Source: Tomocerus qinae (Eukaryota > Arthropoda > Collembola > Entomobryomorpha > Tomoceridae). From it: a stretch of 64,000 nt of DNA. Positions within the stretch are counted from its first letter, which is position 1. Each line of letters begins with the position of its first letter. The notes under the pieces were generated by a model. That model was given only the letters and a program-made list of their open reading frames with translations. It had not been told where the DNA came from and searched no databases. Both the position numbers and the translations under genes were made by a program. Shown piece by piece: positions 52,803 to 64,000 of this stretch. The stretch covers positions 12,090,001-12,154,000 of the forward strand of contig CM034548.1 of NCBI GenBank assembly GCA_020055645.1, read 5' to 3'.

Positions 52803-53538
52803 TCATAGTTTCTCGAATTTCTCCCTTTTGTTTAGTTGGGGAAGTGAAATTTTTTTAATTTTGTGTACTTTAATAATGTTTTCTTTGCTTAGTTTAACTT
52901 TCTCAGGGTTATTCTCAGGCTTTTTCAACTTGTCAGTTCTATCAGAGGGACCTGTCTCTTTCTTCAGTCTTTCTTCACTGCTCTCACTGCTGCTACTTGA
53001 ATCTTCATCTGCGGATGATCCACTAGAATCTGAATCTTCATCCGAGTCTGTCTCATCCGTCTCATCCGACTCCGATTCGGAAGACGATGAGTCGGAGTCT
53101 TCGGACTGAACTGCCTGTGTAGTCTCGTCTTCCCCGGGCAAAGAGGTTGCTGACGAAGGTTTCCCCGGCTCCTCAACTGTTTCCTTCTCATCGCTGCCCA
53201 CAGACCCACCTTCACTCTGATTCCCCGAACTCTCCGAATCTTCATTTGCTAGTCCCGTCGCATTACTTTCCCCATCTATTCTATCTGTTACGACTTCCGT
53301 TGTTTCTACTACTTGAATAGTACTTGCAGTTGCTTCTTCAACCAAATCATCCTTATTCCTTACTACTGACGAGTCACAGTCGCAGATTAGAAACGTCTAC
53401 CAAATAATTATGAAACATATTTTTTAACCTTTTTTACTAATAACTTAATATAAATTCGTAGGAAAATTCTAGATATTATTAACTTACCATCATGATGCAG
53501 CCCCAGATGAAGGAAACATTTTTAGACAAGAGCCTCAT
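52803..53538 (-). CDS. Secreted acidic Ser/Asp/Glu-rich protein, 214 aa
   Basis: Two exons: 53488..53538 (17 codons, donor ATG/GTAAGT) and 52803..53396 (acceptor TTTGGTAG). The join is phase 0 and the intron 91 bp. It creates a clear signal peptide, MRLLSKNVSFIWGCIMM then TFLICDC. Residues about 60-150 form an acidic low-complexity region that culminates in runs of Ser with Asp and Glu (SSSSESESDETDETDSDED, then DEDSSSSSESSEE). Many of these serines fit S-x-E and S-x-x-E/D, the patterns used by secretory Fam20C-type and CK2-type kinases. The last 50 residues turn basic (RLKK, KLKK, KVHKIKK), so charge is split along the chain. One NAT sequon and one NQS occur. Such composition is known from extracellular phosphoproteins that bind calcium or mineral, but also from silk, saliva and egg proteins, so no function is assigned. 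Confidence 0.75.
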
Positions 53539-55106
53539 TGTGAAAATTTGTTTCAAATGCTTTTTACGAGAATTGGTCTCACTTAAAATAGGAACAAAGC
53601 AATAGCACTAATGTAGACGACAAATGTTTATTATCCACTTAATTACCTAAGCTTGAAATTGAACAGAGATAGCTTTTTGTCGGAATTAACCAAAATCAAC
53701 CTGCACTCTTCTATTTTATACATTGTTCTAACCTTGCAAATACGATACTGTTGAACCACACTTTAATCCACGCGTCAGTCAATGTACAACTATCAGTATA
53801 CAGTTATTACTATTTACTAACTAACAAATTGACATGTACAGATGCTGCATTATTTTACTAAACATGTTTGTTCAAAAACATTGACCTACCTATAAGCTAT
53901 AGACAAATTGCAGATGCTCGTTGAAGTTACAAGAAATCTGTTAATGGACCCTGCAATACTATTCTTAGTTGAGAATTTACTTGTTGCACTTTTATGTTAG
54001 TAAACTATTCTCGTTGATCGAATCGTCAACAAGGATATCATAATATACAACACATATTTACATCCTACAATAATTACTCTTTTGCATATACAGGTATTCA
54101 AGAAGATTATTTATTGTGTCATGAATAATGCATAGTCAAAATGCGGCAAGACACATGGCAATAATGACACAAGTTAATGTCGTCGTATTCCAAGTCCAAT
54201 CTGCTCCAACAGCAGCAGTCAATAATATTAATAACACCAGTATATATTTATGTAGATTTTATAATTTACGTCAGAATGAAATTACGAATCATAATATTGA
54301 AGGCAATATATATATAACTATATTGGCATCATGTATCAGTATATTGGGTGAATCAATGAAAATGAAAGGACGCTATATTTGAGGGAATATCATTATAAAT
54401 GACAAATAAATGCAGGAACTATACGCATAGAAGACAAGCATCGTGTTGACAAATAATAATTGGTAATTCTACCGAAGTATACTTGATGTAATGATGCAAT
54501 AATACAATTATAATGATGTTTGGGCTCAGAGATAATCCAGAAGACAATTAACGATCTCACTTTCTCTTTTTTCATTCAAATGTCAATCTCAAAGACCTCA
54601 ATATTTTAATATTGCATCAGAGTTTAAGATGAGTATCAGGTGTGGAAAACTAATAAATACTGGTTAAGAATTAGGAAATATTCTGGCACTGTAACAACTA
54701 ATTTCTATTTCTACCAAGTCAAAACGACGGATTGAATCAATAACTTACGGTTTTTATTGAATGTCAAACAACGATTGTGGTTTTTTGATATTGAACCAAT
54801 TTAATTTGTTTATTATGCAAAAGGACGACATTGGAATTCCATACCATACTATAAGTCTAAGGAAAACGTGCACGGAAAATTATAATAAAAGTACAGGGTT
54901 AGTGCTTGTATAGTGCACTGTGCACTATTAAAGCCATTCGTCCTCAAATGAGACCAGAAAGCCAGAACAGCAAATATTATTATTGCAAACAAACCTAAAG
55001 CGATTGCCAACCAATTGCAATTTTCTTCGTGTTTGAAAGGCTTTATTGACTCGGTGCAGTAGTTTAAAAGCTAACGAACGTATGTTACTTTAGTGATAAG
55101 GAAGTC
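53539..55106. other. Intergenic between divergent units
   Basis: This lies between the 5' end of the acidic protein gene (minus) and a candidate plus-strand small ORF. It contains a near-perfect 17-bp palindrome TAGTGCACTGTGCACTA at 54913-54929. No other feature was recognised. Confidence 0.4.
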
Positions 55107-55361
55107 ATGTGTTTTATACTTATTTGGACAATAATGGGTATCGCTAGTTCTGAGAATCTGAAATCCGTTGAAGAATACTTTAATCTAAATAGCAAAGGAA
55201 TGCAATATGCAGGTATGCACTTCAATTACCAAAAATTGTGGAAAAATTGCTGAATTGCATATCGCTTAATATTTATTTTACTTTTAATGGGTATAGTTGC
55301 TTCCTTTTCGACATTAAACTCACGATTCGATGTAATTAAAAATTTGCTTACAGGAATATAA
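55107..55361 (+). CDS. Candidate small secreted peptide precursor (37 aa)
   Basis: A plus-strand ATG starts MCFILIWTIMGIASS, a good signal peptide, followed by ENLKSVEEYFNLNSKGMQYA. A donor GCAG/GTATGC at 55213 and an acceptor TTGCTTACAG ending at 55353 would join exons 55107..55212 and 55354..55361, adding Gly-Ile and a stop after a 141-bp intron. If the intron is retained, the frame stays open for 13 more codons to a stop at about 55252-55254 (49 residues). The frame is short and could be chance; its support is the signal peptide and the usable splice pair. It converges on the minus-strand TLDc gene. No family was recognised. Confidence 0.27.
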
Positions 55362-55793
55362 ATTGTACATGGACTAAAACATACACTCACAATGTTATTT
55401 GACATGAACTATATTTTTCTACTAGTTATTATGCTAAGTATTATATCATACTTAAGTATTATATACTGTTTTTATATAAATTGTAACCATAGCATAGTTT
55501 CGACTGCTTGATAATTATTATGCCAATTTGGGTTGCGAAGAGTGTGTGGTGTATACCTTTGCGAAACAATTATAACTAAAGCGAAAGTTGTACGTACTAG
55601 TTTGTAAGCACATACAAATAACTAAAATTATCCTCGTTGTTACTTTAAGACAAGTAACTACATATTCCAATTTTAAAATCAAGTATAACAATTTTCAGTG
55701 AAAACTTATGCTACCAGAGCATTCGATTAAAAATATCAGACTCTCCTTTGTAAATTATCACTGCATTCATCACATCACTCAATATTTGCTGCA

Positions 55794-58700
55794 CTATTGT
55801 TTGTTGCCGTAGCTCTTGTACGCACCTCCTAGTTCCAAAAGGTACTTGTCGGGGTTATCGTTCCAGTCCACTGCGTTCAAATTGATTTTTCGTTGCTTTT
55901 CAATCTCTTTAGCCTCCCACTTTTTATGATCAGCCTGAGCCTTTCTATTAAATAGAAATTACAAAATAGAAACATTATTTTCCATAGGAAATTGCAACTA
56001 AGTTACTCATGAAAATATTAATAATAGTGAAACCTTGAATAACATAGAAAAATAAAATTTTATAAAGAGCACACGCTCTTTGATCATAATTACATTTCGC
56101 AAATATCAAAAAACTGCATTGGATAAAATTTTATGCCTTATTGTAATTAACAAATACATGTAATCGTTCAAAAATTATAGTAAATGCACACATAACGATT
56201 ACATGGAACGACTCCTACGAGGGAATCACTCCTAAAAGACTTTACTCATAAAGGACTCCTACAGCCAGCTAATACTATGTCCAGTGCAGCTTCATCATGC
56301 AATAACAGCTTAAGATTGTCTTAACAGTTAATTAAAATTAAAGTTACTGAAAATTAAACTGATAAGTAAACCAATCGAATAATCGTGATTAGATGCGGTA
56401 TTAAGGGCAACCCTAAAATAATTAAAAACAATAAGATACTATTATTGCATTGGACTGGAGGAAGAAGTACTTTTTAGGAATCCTTTAGGAGTAAAGTCAT
56501 TTAGGAGTGATTCCCTCGTAGGAATCGGTCCCTGACAGCACACATAACTAAAATTCAGAGTTGAAATCAAAATGTCTGTTTAAAAAAAATAATTATAGCT
56601 AGGAATTACTTCTCTGTTGGAGGAGCACACCCCCAAACTTCAATGCTCAAAATTCTGCAGGGAATCTTCTTGTAACTGACGTATTCAAAATCTGGTTTTA
56701 TTTCCAAAGATACATTTCTAGGGTCTTTTCCGATCTGAATTCCGAAGGGATATCCACGAATGGAAAAATTTGTGTAGATCATTTTTGCTCCTTCTATGGA
56801 TTCATATTATTTTAAATACATAAAGCCACCAAAAAAAGATTGATTTTATAAACTACAAATTATAAGATACAAAGGTTGACATACTGCTTGATCTGCGTCT
56901 CTTTGTATTGATATATATATAATTTGTAAAATCATACTTTCGACGATTCGGAATTCTGGCATCAATTGCAACAGCATTGCATCCTCCCCACCCCAGAAAT
57001 GACAGCTTTCTTTCCATTCCACATCTGCGGCAATGCAGAAGGTGTAGTCATTATCAGCTTTGATAAACATCAAAGTTGGACCACGGTAGTTAAAAACATG
57101 GAATTGAATTCTGTTGATGCTTAGTCCATGCTCATCACTGTGATACAACATCGTCCAGTTATCGCTTTCAGATTTGAGCTGCAATGTACAATTTGACTTG
57201 AATAAAATATCTTTTGGGTCTTTTACAAATTACATAAATTCAAAAAATGTCTCCGACCGTTTTGATTTAAAGGGACAAAATTAAGTGTCCTAAATTACCA
57301 TTTGCATGTATAGCTGTTTTGTGTTTCCGGCTTCAGGACGAAGCGTCTGGTCAGATTTTTTGTCTAAAACTGCTATATATGAGGATGGGAGGCTTAACGA
57401 CAGTAGCCATCTCAGAATCGGATTTAAATTAGGAGAGCCTGATGCACTGGTATCAGATATGTCCAAAACGTTAGCTTCTTTAGAAAGAAGTCGGCACTCT
57501 TTTAATAGACGATATTGGTCAAACAATGAAAGTCCTCCTGGTGGTTGCTATCAAAATAATATTAATTAATTAATTATTTCTAGCAATTGAAAATGTTGCT
57601 AACATTGTAAGTGTTTATTTAAAAATATTTATTTCATTATTTCATGAGGTTAGCAGGGAAATATTGAAGACATGGAAATTTTCAATTAGATCTATCAAAT
57701 ACAATTACAAACACTAGACTACGATTTTTTAAAATTATAAATTGAGTTGAATTACTGAAAATTTAGTTTCAATTGCATTAAGTTTCTTTTAACATTTAAA
57801 AGAAGTCTCTTGTAGTGCTTTTTTATGATATCTTACAAATAGAATACCAAACTCAGACTCACAACTGATTGAGGACTTGTGTTTTCTCCTGAAGTAGCCA
57901 TAGCAAGCGACGCATAACCAGTTGTTAGTTGATGCAGAACAAGTTTATGAGTTGAGATTAGAATCCGAGGCAAATTCGCCAAGATCCAATTGGATACGAA
58001 GCATAAAGACATTTCGTCCTTCAGGTGAAACTAAAAATATAACCATAATATTAAGCATTCAAATGCGTATTACTTAAGAATATGATTGCTTTCAAATAAT
58101 CTAGTTCATACGCATGATTTGGCAACGGATTCAATCCATTTTCCTTCAAATGACTCCGAGCTGTCTGGGAAATCCGAGAATGTAGCTGATGCATTTATAG
58201 ACAGTTGATAGGCACACAGGAGAAAATCGATAAAAGAAGTTCGATTTATCATTTCATTTCCTTTGCCAAACATCTATTTTTACAAATTGAATGAAACAAC
58301 ATCCCATTAGACTAGATTTACAATCGATATTTTCATATTTTGCAGCTAAAAAACAATTTCTGAGAATTTCAACCCATATTCACAAATTATTACTTTCGCT
58401 AAAATAGGTATTTCGACTATGACCTCAACAAAGCTTGAGTAAATAAAGTTTGTCTATGAGGATACAATACTACCTCTATACTTTAGTGGGACTGTTTTAC
58501 AAACATTACAATGCATACACAATATGTGTAAGCTGTACTAACTAACATACAAATGCTTATTGACAGAACAGAGCCATATCTATAGTTACTTAATGAATAT
58601 TTCATTGTAAAATGTAATGTATTCCGAGGCTGACTTCTGTTATTATCTTATTACGTGACTGCTACTAACAAGAAGGTTAAAATTATATGTCTCATTGCAT

Positions 58701-61206
58701 ATACTCTGAACATCACTCTCCATGTCTCCATGTCATGCTTAGTAGACGACTATATAAATATATCTAGGGGTTAGAGCTACTAAATCATAATCAGAGTTTT
58801 TGTAGCCCCTTTTTATGAAACAAAATGAATTAAAAATTGTAATATTATAGTAACCTCAGATCAAAGCTACAATAATAGTATAACAAAAATAATTAACCAT
58901 TGCAAAAAGAGACTGAGAGTTAGTTACACATTTCTATATGTAATAAGCCCCGACCCAATTGGTTAAGTTGCCTGTAGCCCACGTTATGGATTTGTTCTTT
59001 AACCCTTTTCAATTATAATTAATGTTAAGACGTTAAGAGTAAAGTTTAAGGCAGTGGTTTTTAATTGTGTTGTTTTCCATTATTTCCACTGAATTATGTT
59101 AATAAGAGTCTTAAAATGAATTTTAAAATCCAGTTTAAGATTTTCTTCACAGAAAAAAGGAATTTTAAAATAGTATTATTAGAGCATCCGTAATTTAATT
59201 TAGTAAGACATTAGTCTCCACTGGTTCAATATTATTGGTGCCACAGGCTATGGACAAGCCATACAGACCAATTATGGTCGTGGCCCATCACATATATATT
59301 ATGTAATGCAGACTCACACCCGGTGTTCACTCTACAAACGAGTGTGTTGTATTTACTTTACATTTGGTGATATATTATTTTTAAACACAATAGTTAAACA
59401 AGAAGAACATATTGACCTTGACGTAGAAATCGACTTGTGCTTTATCTGTAATTGGCGTGTAGAATTGCTCAGCGGAACGAATGAATTTAGTCTCATTAAT
59501 AGCATCAGCATCTTCATAATTGTTGAAAAGGAGCCACATGTATTTAGCAGCAATAGGGCTCTGAGGAATCAGATGTTTCTGAAACATATTATTTTTAATT
59601 AGTTTGACTTATTCATTTATCTACTGATAATACTACTGACTACTACTTAATCTCTGCCATAACAAAGTGGTTACACTTGCAACATTACTAAACGTGTTAA
59701 GGCCAAAGATTAGACCGTTCATACTACTTTAAAATGTACAGAAAGGAAATTAATTTATACTGGTTGGTGAAATAACATTTACAAAATATAAACAATCTTC
59801 ATTTAATACTACATTATTAGGAGGTCTCTGTTCTAATGCGATAACTTTTAAAGCGTAACACATACCAAATCATCTATTTCTGCCAAACCGACAGTGTTCA
59901 TTTTAGAACTTAAATCTACTAATATATAGTTGATAGTTAATAAAAAAGGAATTCACTAACACGTCATAAAAGTATTAAATAAAAGGTGTAACAACTGTGC
60001 GATGTTAAGATTTTATAAGTCCAATGGCAAATTATCATGTTTACGCCAGGTCATTCATCTTGTGTCTGAACAATTTTAATATTTGTATGTTACCCTTTAT
60101 AAAACTTGGAATGAAAAATGACCTATGTATTGACAGATAAATTACCAGAATTGTCATAATTACACAAATACTTAATAGATAATAACAGTAGATAAATATT
60201 CATTAATTATCATGTTAATAGCGCGGTTGGCTTACGATAAACACATCCCGTCTAATATTCGAACTCGGCAGTTCACCTTCAGCCGACAACTTGGCCAGGA
60301 TCTAAAAATATTGATATTTTAGCATTAGCAATACTGAGAATCATAAATAAATAAAACAAGGGTAGCATATACAATATAAGAGTAGATATAATATGAATAT
60401 AACATTTTCCACTAAAGTATTAATTAGCACTGAATTTAACCCTCCATGAAAATTTACATTGAACATGGCCTTGATTGTCAAAATAAATAGAGCATGCTAT
60501 CATACAATTGCTAGATAATAATTGATTGCGATAAATTATACAGTAGTGAAAAACTGGGTGAAGTGCTCTCATACTATACTATATTGGACGTCAATATTTA
60601 ACATGTGCATTAAATAATCATAGTGTATTATATTAGTGTTTGTAACTTATCACGCAGCAGCAGAAATATCGATGGAACTTGTTTTGCTTTTATTGCAAGT
60701 ATAGGATAGAAATTAAAACGAGAACTCCGAGATAATAAAATTATAATAAAAATTGGTGAAATTTTGAAAATAAATGTACTCACCTGAGCGAATTTTTCCA
60801 AACTGCAATTCATTCTCTGACTAGCAAGTAAGACTTGATTTCCGGAATTAATTGCAGACTTGATAGTCTTTTTGGGACTCGGACCACTTAGCGGAGCACT
60901 GTTCTGGCGCAAGACCGGGCCACGACTGTTTTTTGTGGGGCTGTCGAAACAATCCAGTCCCGCTTTCCGATTCTGTTTTCCAGACTTCCCAGTCAAGCTG
61001 AGTGAAAAGGTCTGACGGAGTTTGCTCTTGGATTTGGCACTACCGTTAGATGATTTATCACTGCTGGAGTTTTTTTTGCGTGCAGACTGACCAGTCTCAT
61101 ACTGATTTCCCTCACCTACAGCTGTTGAGACATCTTGCTGACTGATGACACATCCAGCACGAGGCAGTACATATTTCCCTTGCCCTGACGAATGTTGATT
61201 TCCCAT
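55794..61206 (-). CDS. MEAK7: N-myristoylated TLDc-domain protein, MEAK7/EAK-7-like
   Basis: Nine exons close exactly in frame to 601 aa: 60784..61206, 60236..60301, 59417..59578, 58112..58273, 57863..58030, 57299..57547, 56938..57178, 56610..56793 and 55794..55944. The start MGNQHSSG is an N-myristoylation signal like the MGN start of vertebrate MEAK7. Residues 1-141 are basic and Ser-rich, probably disordered. Residues 142-327 are helical, with segments such as MINRTSFIDFLLCAYQLS resembling the EF-hand-like region of the family. The TLDc domain spans about 400-545: WTMLYHSDEHGLSINR, FHVFNYRGPTLMFIK, CIAADVEWKESCHFWGGED, GYPFGIQIGKDP, SIEVWGC. The C-terminus has KKWEAKEIEKQRKINL and NPDKYLLELGG. 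Family members act at lysosomal membranes in TOR/insulin-type signalling (established for MEAK7 and C. elegans EAK-7; inferred here). One donor (AAG/GTCAAT after exon 3) is weak. Other TLDc proteins (OXR1, TBC1D24, NCOA7) are less likely because LysM or TBC domains are absent. Confidence 0.88.
56202..56534. mobile_element. MITE in TLDc gene intron 8 (333 bp)
   Basis: Two inverted arms of about 60 bp differ at roughly six positions. The left arm starts CATGGAACGACTCCTACGAG and the right arm, on the other strand, CAGGGACCGATTCCTACGAG; both continue GGAATCACTCCTAAA and GACTTTACTC. The CAGGG end resembles hAT elements. An 11-bp direct repeat gcacacataac lies 5 bp outside the left end (56186-56196) and 3 bp outside the right end (56538-56548). 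The bases directly at the ends do not form an 8-bp duplication, so the exact boundary or superfamily is unsettled. It sits in the intron in no coding frame. Confidence 0.75.
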
Positions 61207-61313
61207 TAGCAAGAACTTTTATGCATACGCACACAGAACTATAGTAATAGGTAGTGAGATCAAATTAATATTCCTTTCCTTGTCTTTGTTGTCGTTCTTG
61301 CTCCTTGCAGTCT
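61207..61313 (-). other. 5' untranslated part of TLDc gene first coding exon
   Basis: A good acceptor, TATTATTGCAG, ends at 61314. The exon would then run on the minus strand from 61313 through the ATG at 61206, with no upstream in-frame ATG needed. This implies at least one non-coding exon upstream. Confidence 0.5.
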
Positions 61314-61635
61314 CTGCAATAATATTTACACATTGCCATTCTTTATCATTCTGCACCTCATTAATTATTTATTAGTCTTTTCCAAGTTACCTATAATACT
61401 AGTAAATGCACGTATATACTGGTAAAATAACTGGTACCGCTTAATGGCGTTCAGCGCTGTTAACTATTATGTTCAACACAATCGAAAGCTTTTTGCAAGT
61501 CTATAACTTTTATTTTTTGACAATTACTAGCTTTCAAATGTACTCAGTCAGCAAAATTTTTATTTGCTACCGAGTTTTTTTACAGAGTGGAAAGTAAATT
61601 TAACAACACTCACTTTATATATAACAGATTTTTAC

Positions 61636-61678
61636 CTTGCGTTTCGTAAAGCTAGTTATCATCCAATGGAATCTGGAT
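61636..61678 (-). other. Possible non-coding 5' exon of TLDc gene
   Basis: A 43-bp minus-strand segment lies between acceptor TTTTCTTTCAG (ending at 61679) and donor CGCAAG/GTAAAAA (61635). It would splice to 61313 across a 322-bp intron. The assignment rests only on splice motifs. Confidence 0.35.
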
Positions 61679-61679
61679 C

Positions 61680-62895
61680 TGAAAGAAAATGAGCCAAAAA
61701 TAGTTAGCGTAAGATAATGAATGATAATTTTTTATGATTGGCTACGTAGAAAAGTGATGATTGTCACAGCTAATGTTGTTGTTGACTTACTGCTGATACC
61801 TAACAACGTTAATCTTTTTAGTATTATCACCCATAAAGTTTTGTACTTGTATATGAATCGTTACAATTAGGAAATTGCGTAATTAGCTCCAATTTCAATT
61901 TAATTACAGAACACGTAGCAAAATATTTACGAAGTAACTCAAAATATTTCCATTAATTATTCCGTTTCGTTGTGCCATGCACCGGAGTCAATCTCTTCAC
62001 TATGTTGTGTCTTAAACCCATTCAAAAATAAATAGTGTTGTTAGGTAGTTTCTCCACAAAATTGCTCGAGGCAGAACTGGCTGGATCAACTACTCTAATA
62101 TAATGCATGCAAGAAACTGGAAACTCTAGATATTAGTACACCATTCATGCATTTACATGGAAAGGTACTAACATGCACCCTTAACATAATCACTGTTGTA
62201 AAACTAACTCCTAGTATTACCTATCCAGCACAATATTATTACAATAATTCCTACACGTTGTTGTAGTAGTACTGATATCTTGAGGAAAACTTTGATAAAC
62301 ATCATCACTATCTCTTCTGACTTCTCTTCGCATTGAGTTGGGTTATAGCCATGTTTGGTTTGTGTTTCTGGATTTACAAAAGGAATGAACTTATCTCAAA
62401 ACTGATTCTAAGATTTTTGCCTGATTTATACTTACAATAGATAATAGTGTCTCGCCAGCCAAGTCTAGTCGACCACTCGTCTATTTTTAGATTATGACAC
62501 TAACAATGAGCAGCTACCTCTACCATTTCTGTTGTTTCAATTACGCATAATATGCATTCACTTTATTAGGTGCTATTTGCATATATTATATAACTGACGC
62601 CAATTATTACGCCAAATGACCAACGGATTCCTACTTATTTGTTGACATTGCTCATTATTATTTCCTGGTTGTTTTAATTACATATTACTAGAATTCCGTC
62701 TAAGCATATACGTAATAAGGTTTCACATATGCACATAAACACATCGTTTTGATATTATACTGCGCATTACGTCTATTGAACCAGGATTTAAAGAATTCCT
62801 GTACAAATTTTAGTATTCTGATTAGCTAGAAATATTATGAGTACTAAGTAACTAAATTAATAATATTATATGGTTGACAATGGTATTATAGTGTG
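61680..62895. other. Upstream of TLDc gene; no feature seen
   Basis: AT-rich sequence that would include the promoter of the minus-strand TLDc gene. No TATA box or repeat could be singled out. Confidence 0.35.
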
Positions 62896-63086
62896 TATAA
62901 CTGTTTCGCTCTCACATTAATCTCTTGGTATTCGAAAGACAATAGATCATATGTTGCAATTCAAAGGCTTAACTTCAGCGCAAACTTCGAGTCGAGCAAA
63001 TCAACGTGGGAGGTCCATTATAATGGAAAATATGATCCATTGTCCTTCGAATACAAAGAGATTAATGTGAGAGCGAAACAGTTATA
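62896..63086. mobile_element. Palindromic foldback MITE (191 bp)
   Basis: The ends are TATAACTGTTTCGCTCTCAC on the left and its exact reverse complement on the right. The arms extend about 55 bp with few mismatches, through ATTAATCTCTT, GTATTCGAA and GACAAT. TA pairs at both edges fit Tc1/mariner insertion at TA. A 74-codon plus-strand frame (62893-63117) runs through both arms and is a by-product of the palindrome. Confidence 0.82.
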
Positions 63087-64000
63087 TTGGTGTACTCTAT
63101 ACCTAGAAATTTGGTAAGTATATTATTCAGGCCACACGCACATAACTAATGGAGGAAGATCTATTTAGGAAAATAACCTTTTCCTCCTTAACCACCATGA
63201 AGAAAAAAACCACCAATTTGCTATAATACGCACAAATAAAATGTCGTAATTGAAAGGTCGTAACAAAAAAAGTGATTCACAGTGTATGTGTGCCTGATGC
63301 CAACAAATGTCTTAAGTAGAATTAAACATTAATTATTATAGTGACATTGTTAATTAGGATGCATTATGTTAACAAGTTAATGGTGCATTATGTTTATTAG
63401 GAGAGATGTAACGATATATAAGTCACTGGTAATGGCATCGATTTCTAGTCAACAAAATGCGACTTGAATCTATATTTCACCTTATGTTATTTAGTAAATA
63501 AAAATTTAATTATCCCAAAAGTGAAAATGTGTTTGACACAATTGACAGCGCATAGAAAACTTGTTAAAAAACATTTAAGTGTAACTAAATCAATGAAATT
63601 CAGATAAGTATTATTATGTTTTCAGAAATGCCTATAATTATGTCGACATGCCCTGAATATGGTTTAGGATTAAAAGCTTTCCAATCATGATTATAATTAC
63701 ATCCTTAACCGTAGGACTGATAAATATTAATTCTTAAGAACATTTTCCAACAACGAAGCCGGCAAACAATGCTCCCTATCTCTAATTGACACTAGAACCC
63801 TATGGCATTAGGAAGATACTCTATTTAGGCTTATTTCACGTCTGTCAAAAGCTCAACCGAAGGGTCCAATCATAACAGTCATCATATCTCGCAATATAGT
63901 GATTATGGTCGCTCATGAGTAACATCTGAGTCTTATCAATTTAGTGTAAACTATCACAGAGTGCACTTAAACATTTAATTTAATTGTGCCATTGATTTTT
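63087..64000. other. AT-rich, no feature seen
   Basis: No exon, RNA gene or repeat was recognised up to the window edge. Confidence 0.45.

Noticed and set aside
62893-63117. 74-codon plus-strand frame
   Set aside because: It is generated by a palindromic MITE whose two arms are reverse complements.

Overview
The window is AT-rich animal DNA. Its genes are split by spliceosomal introns of 65 bp to more than 3 kb with GT...AG ends, there are no operons, and several families of short non-autonomous DNA transposons are present. Codon content, intron style and an invertebrate-type TLDc protein suggest an invertebrate, probably an arthropod. The species cannot be named from the sequence. I found no rRNA, tRNA, CRISPR array or clear viral or LINE coding sequence.

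Layout. Nearly all recognisable coding sequence is on the minus strand. At about 4.9-10.5 kb lie four exons of an atypical class A G-protein-coupled receptor (TM2 to the C-tail), with a possible TM1 exon at 12.8 kb; its start was not found. About 13-39 kb is a gene-poor stretch with several MITEs and a 10-bp minisatellite. At 39.7-41.0 kb is a three-exon gene for a 404-residue, Ser/Asn-rich, single-pass membrane protein. At 45.9-50.6 kb is a five-exon gene for a 212-residue secreted protein. At 52.8-53.5 kb is a two-exon gene for a 214-residue secreted protein with an extreme Ser/Asp/Glu core. At 55.8-61.2 kb is a nine-exon gene for an N-myristoylated TLDc protein resembling MEAK7/EAK-7, the only gene assigned to a known family with good confidence. 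A tiny candidate secreted peptide lies on the plus strand at 55.1 kb. The ends of the window (1-4.8 kb and 61.7-64 kb) hold only small foldback elements.

The gene models were built by hand: exon phases were matched across each GT...AG junction, and lengths were checked against coordinates. The five main models all close in frame. No functional link between neighbours is visible. The three genes from 39.7 to 53.5 kb all look like fast-evolving secretory-pathway proteins without a recognised family.

The most unusual items are: an apparent GPCR that has lost D2.50, the tyrosine of DRY and the Asn/Pro of NPxxY; a diverged tandem array in its intron that overlaps the end of an exon; several hAT-like MITE families whose interiors are built from short subterminal motifs, one G-quadruplex-prone; and a recurring pattern in which a G-rich block switches sharply to a C-rich block on the same strand.
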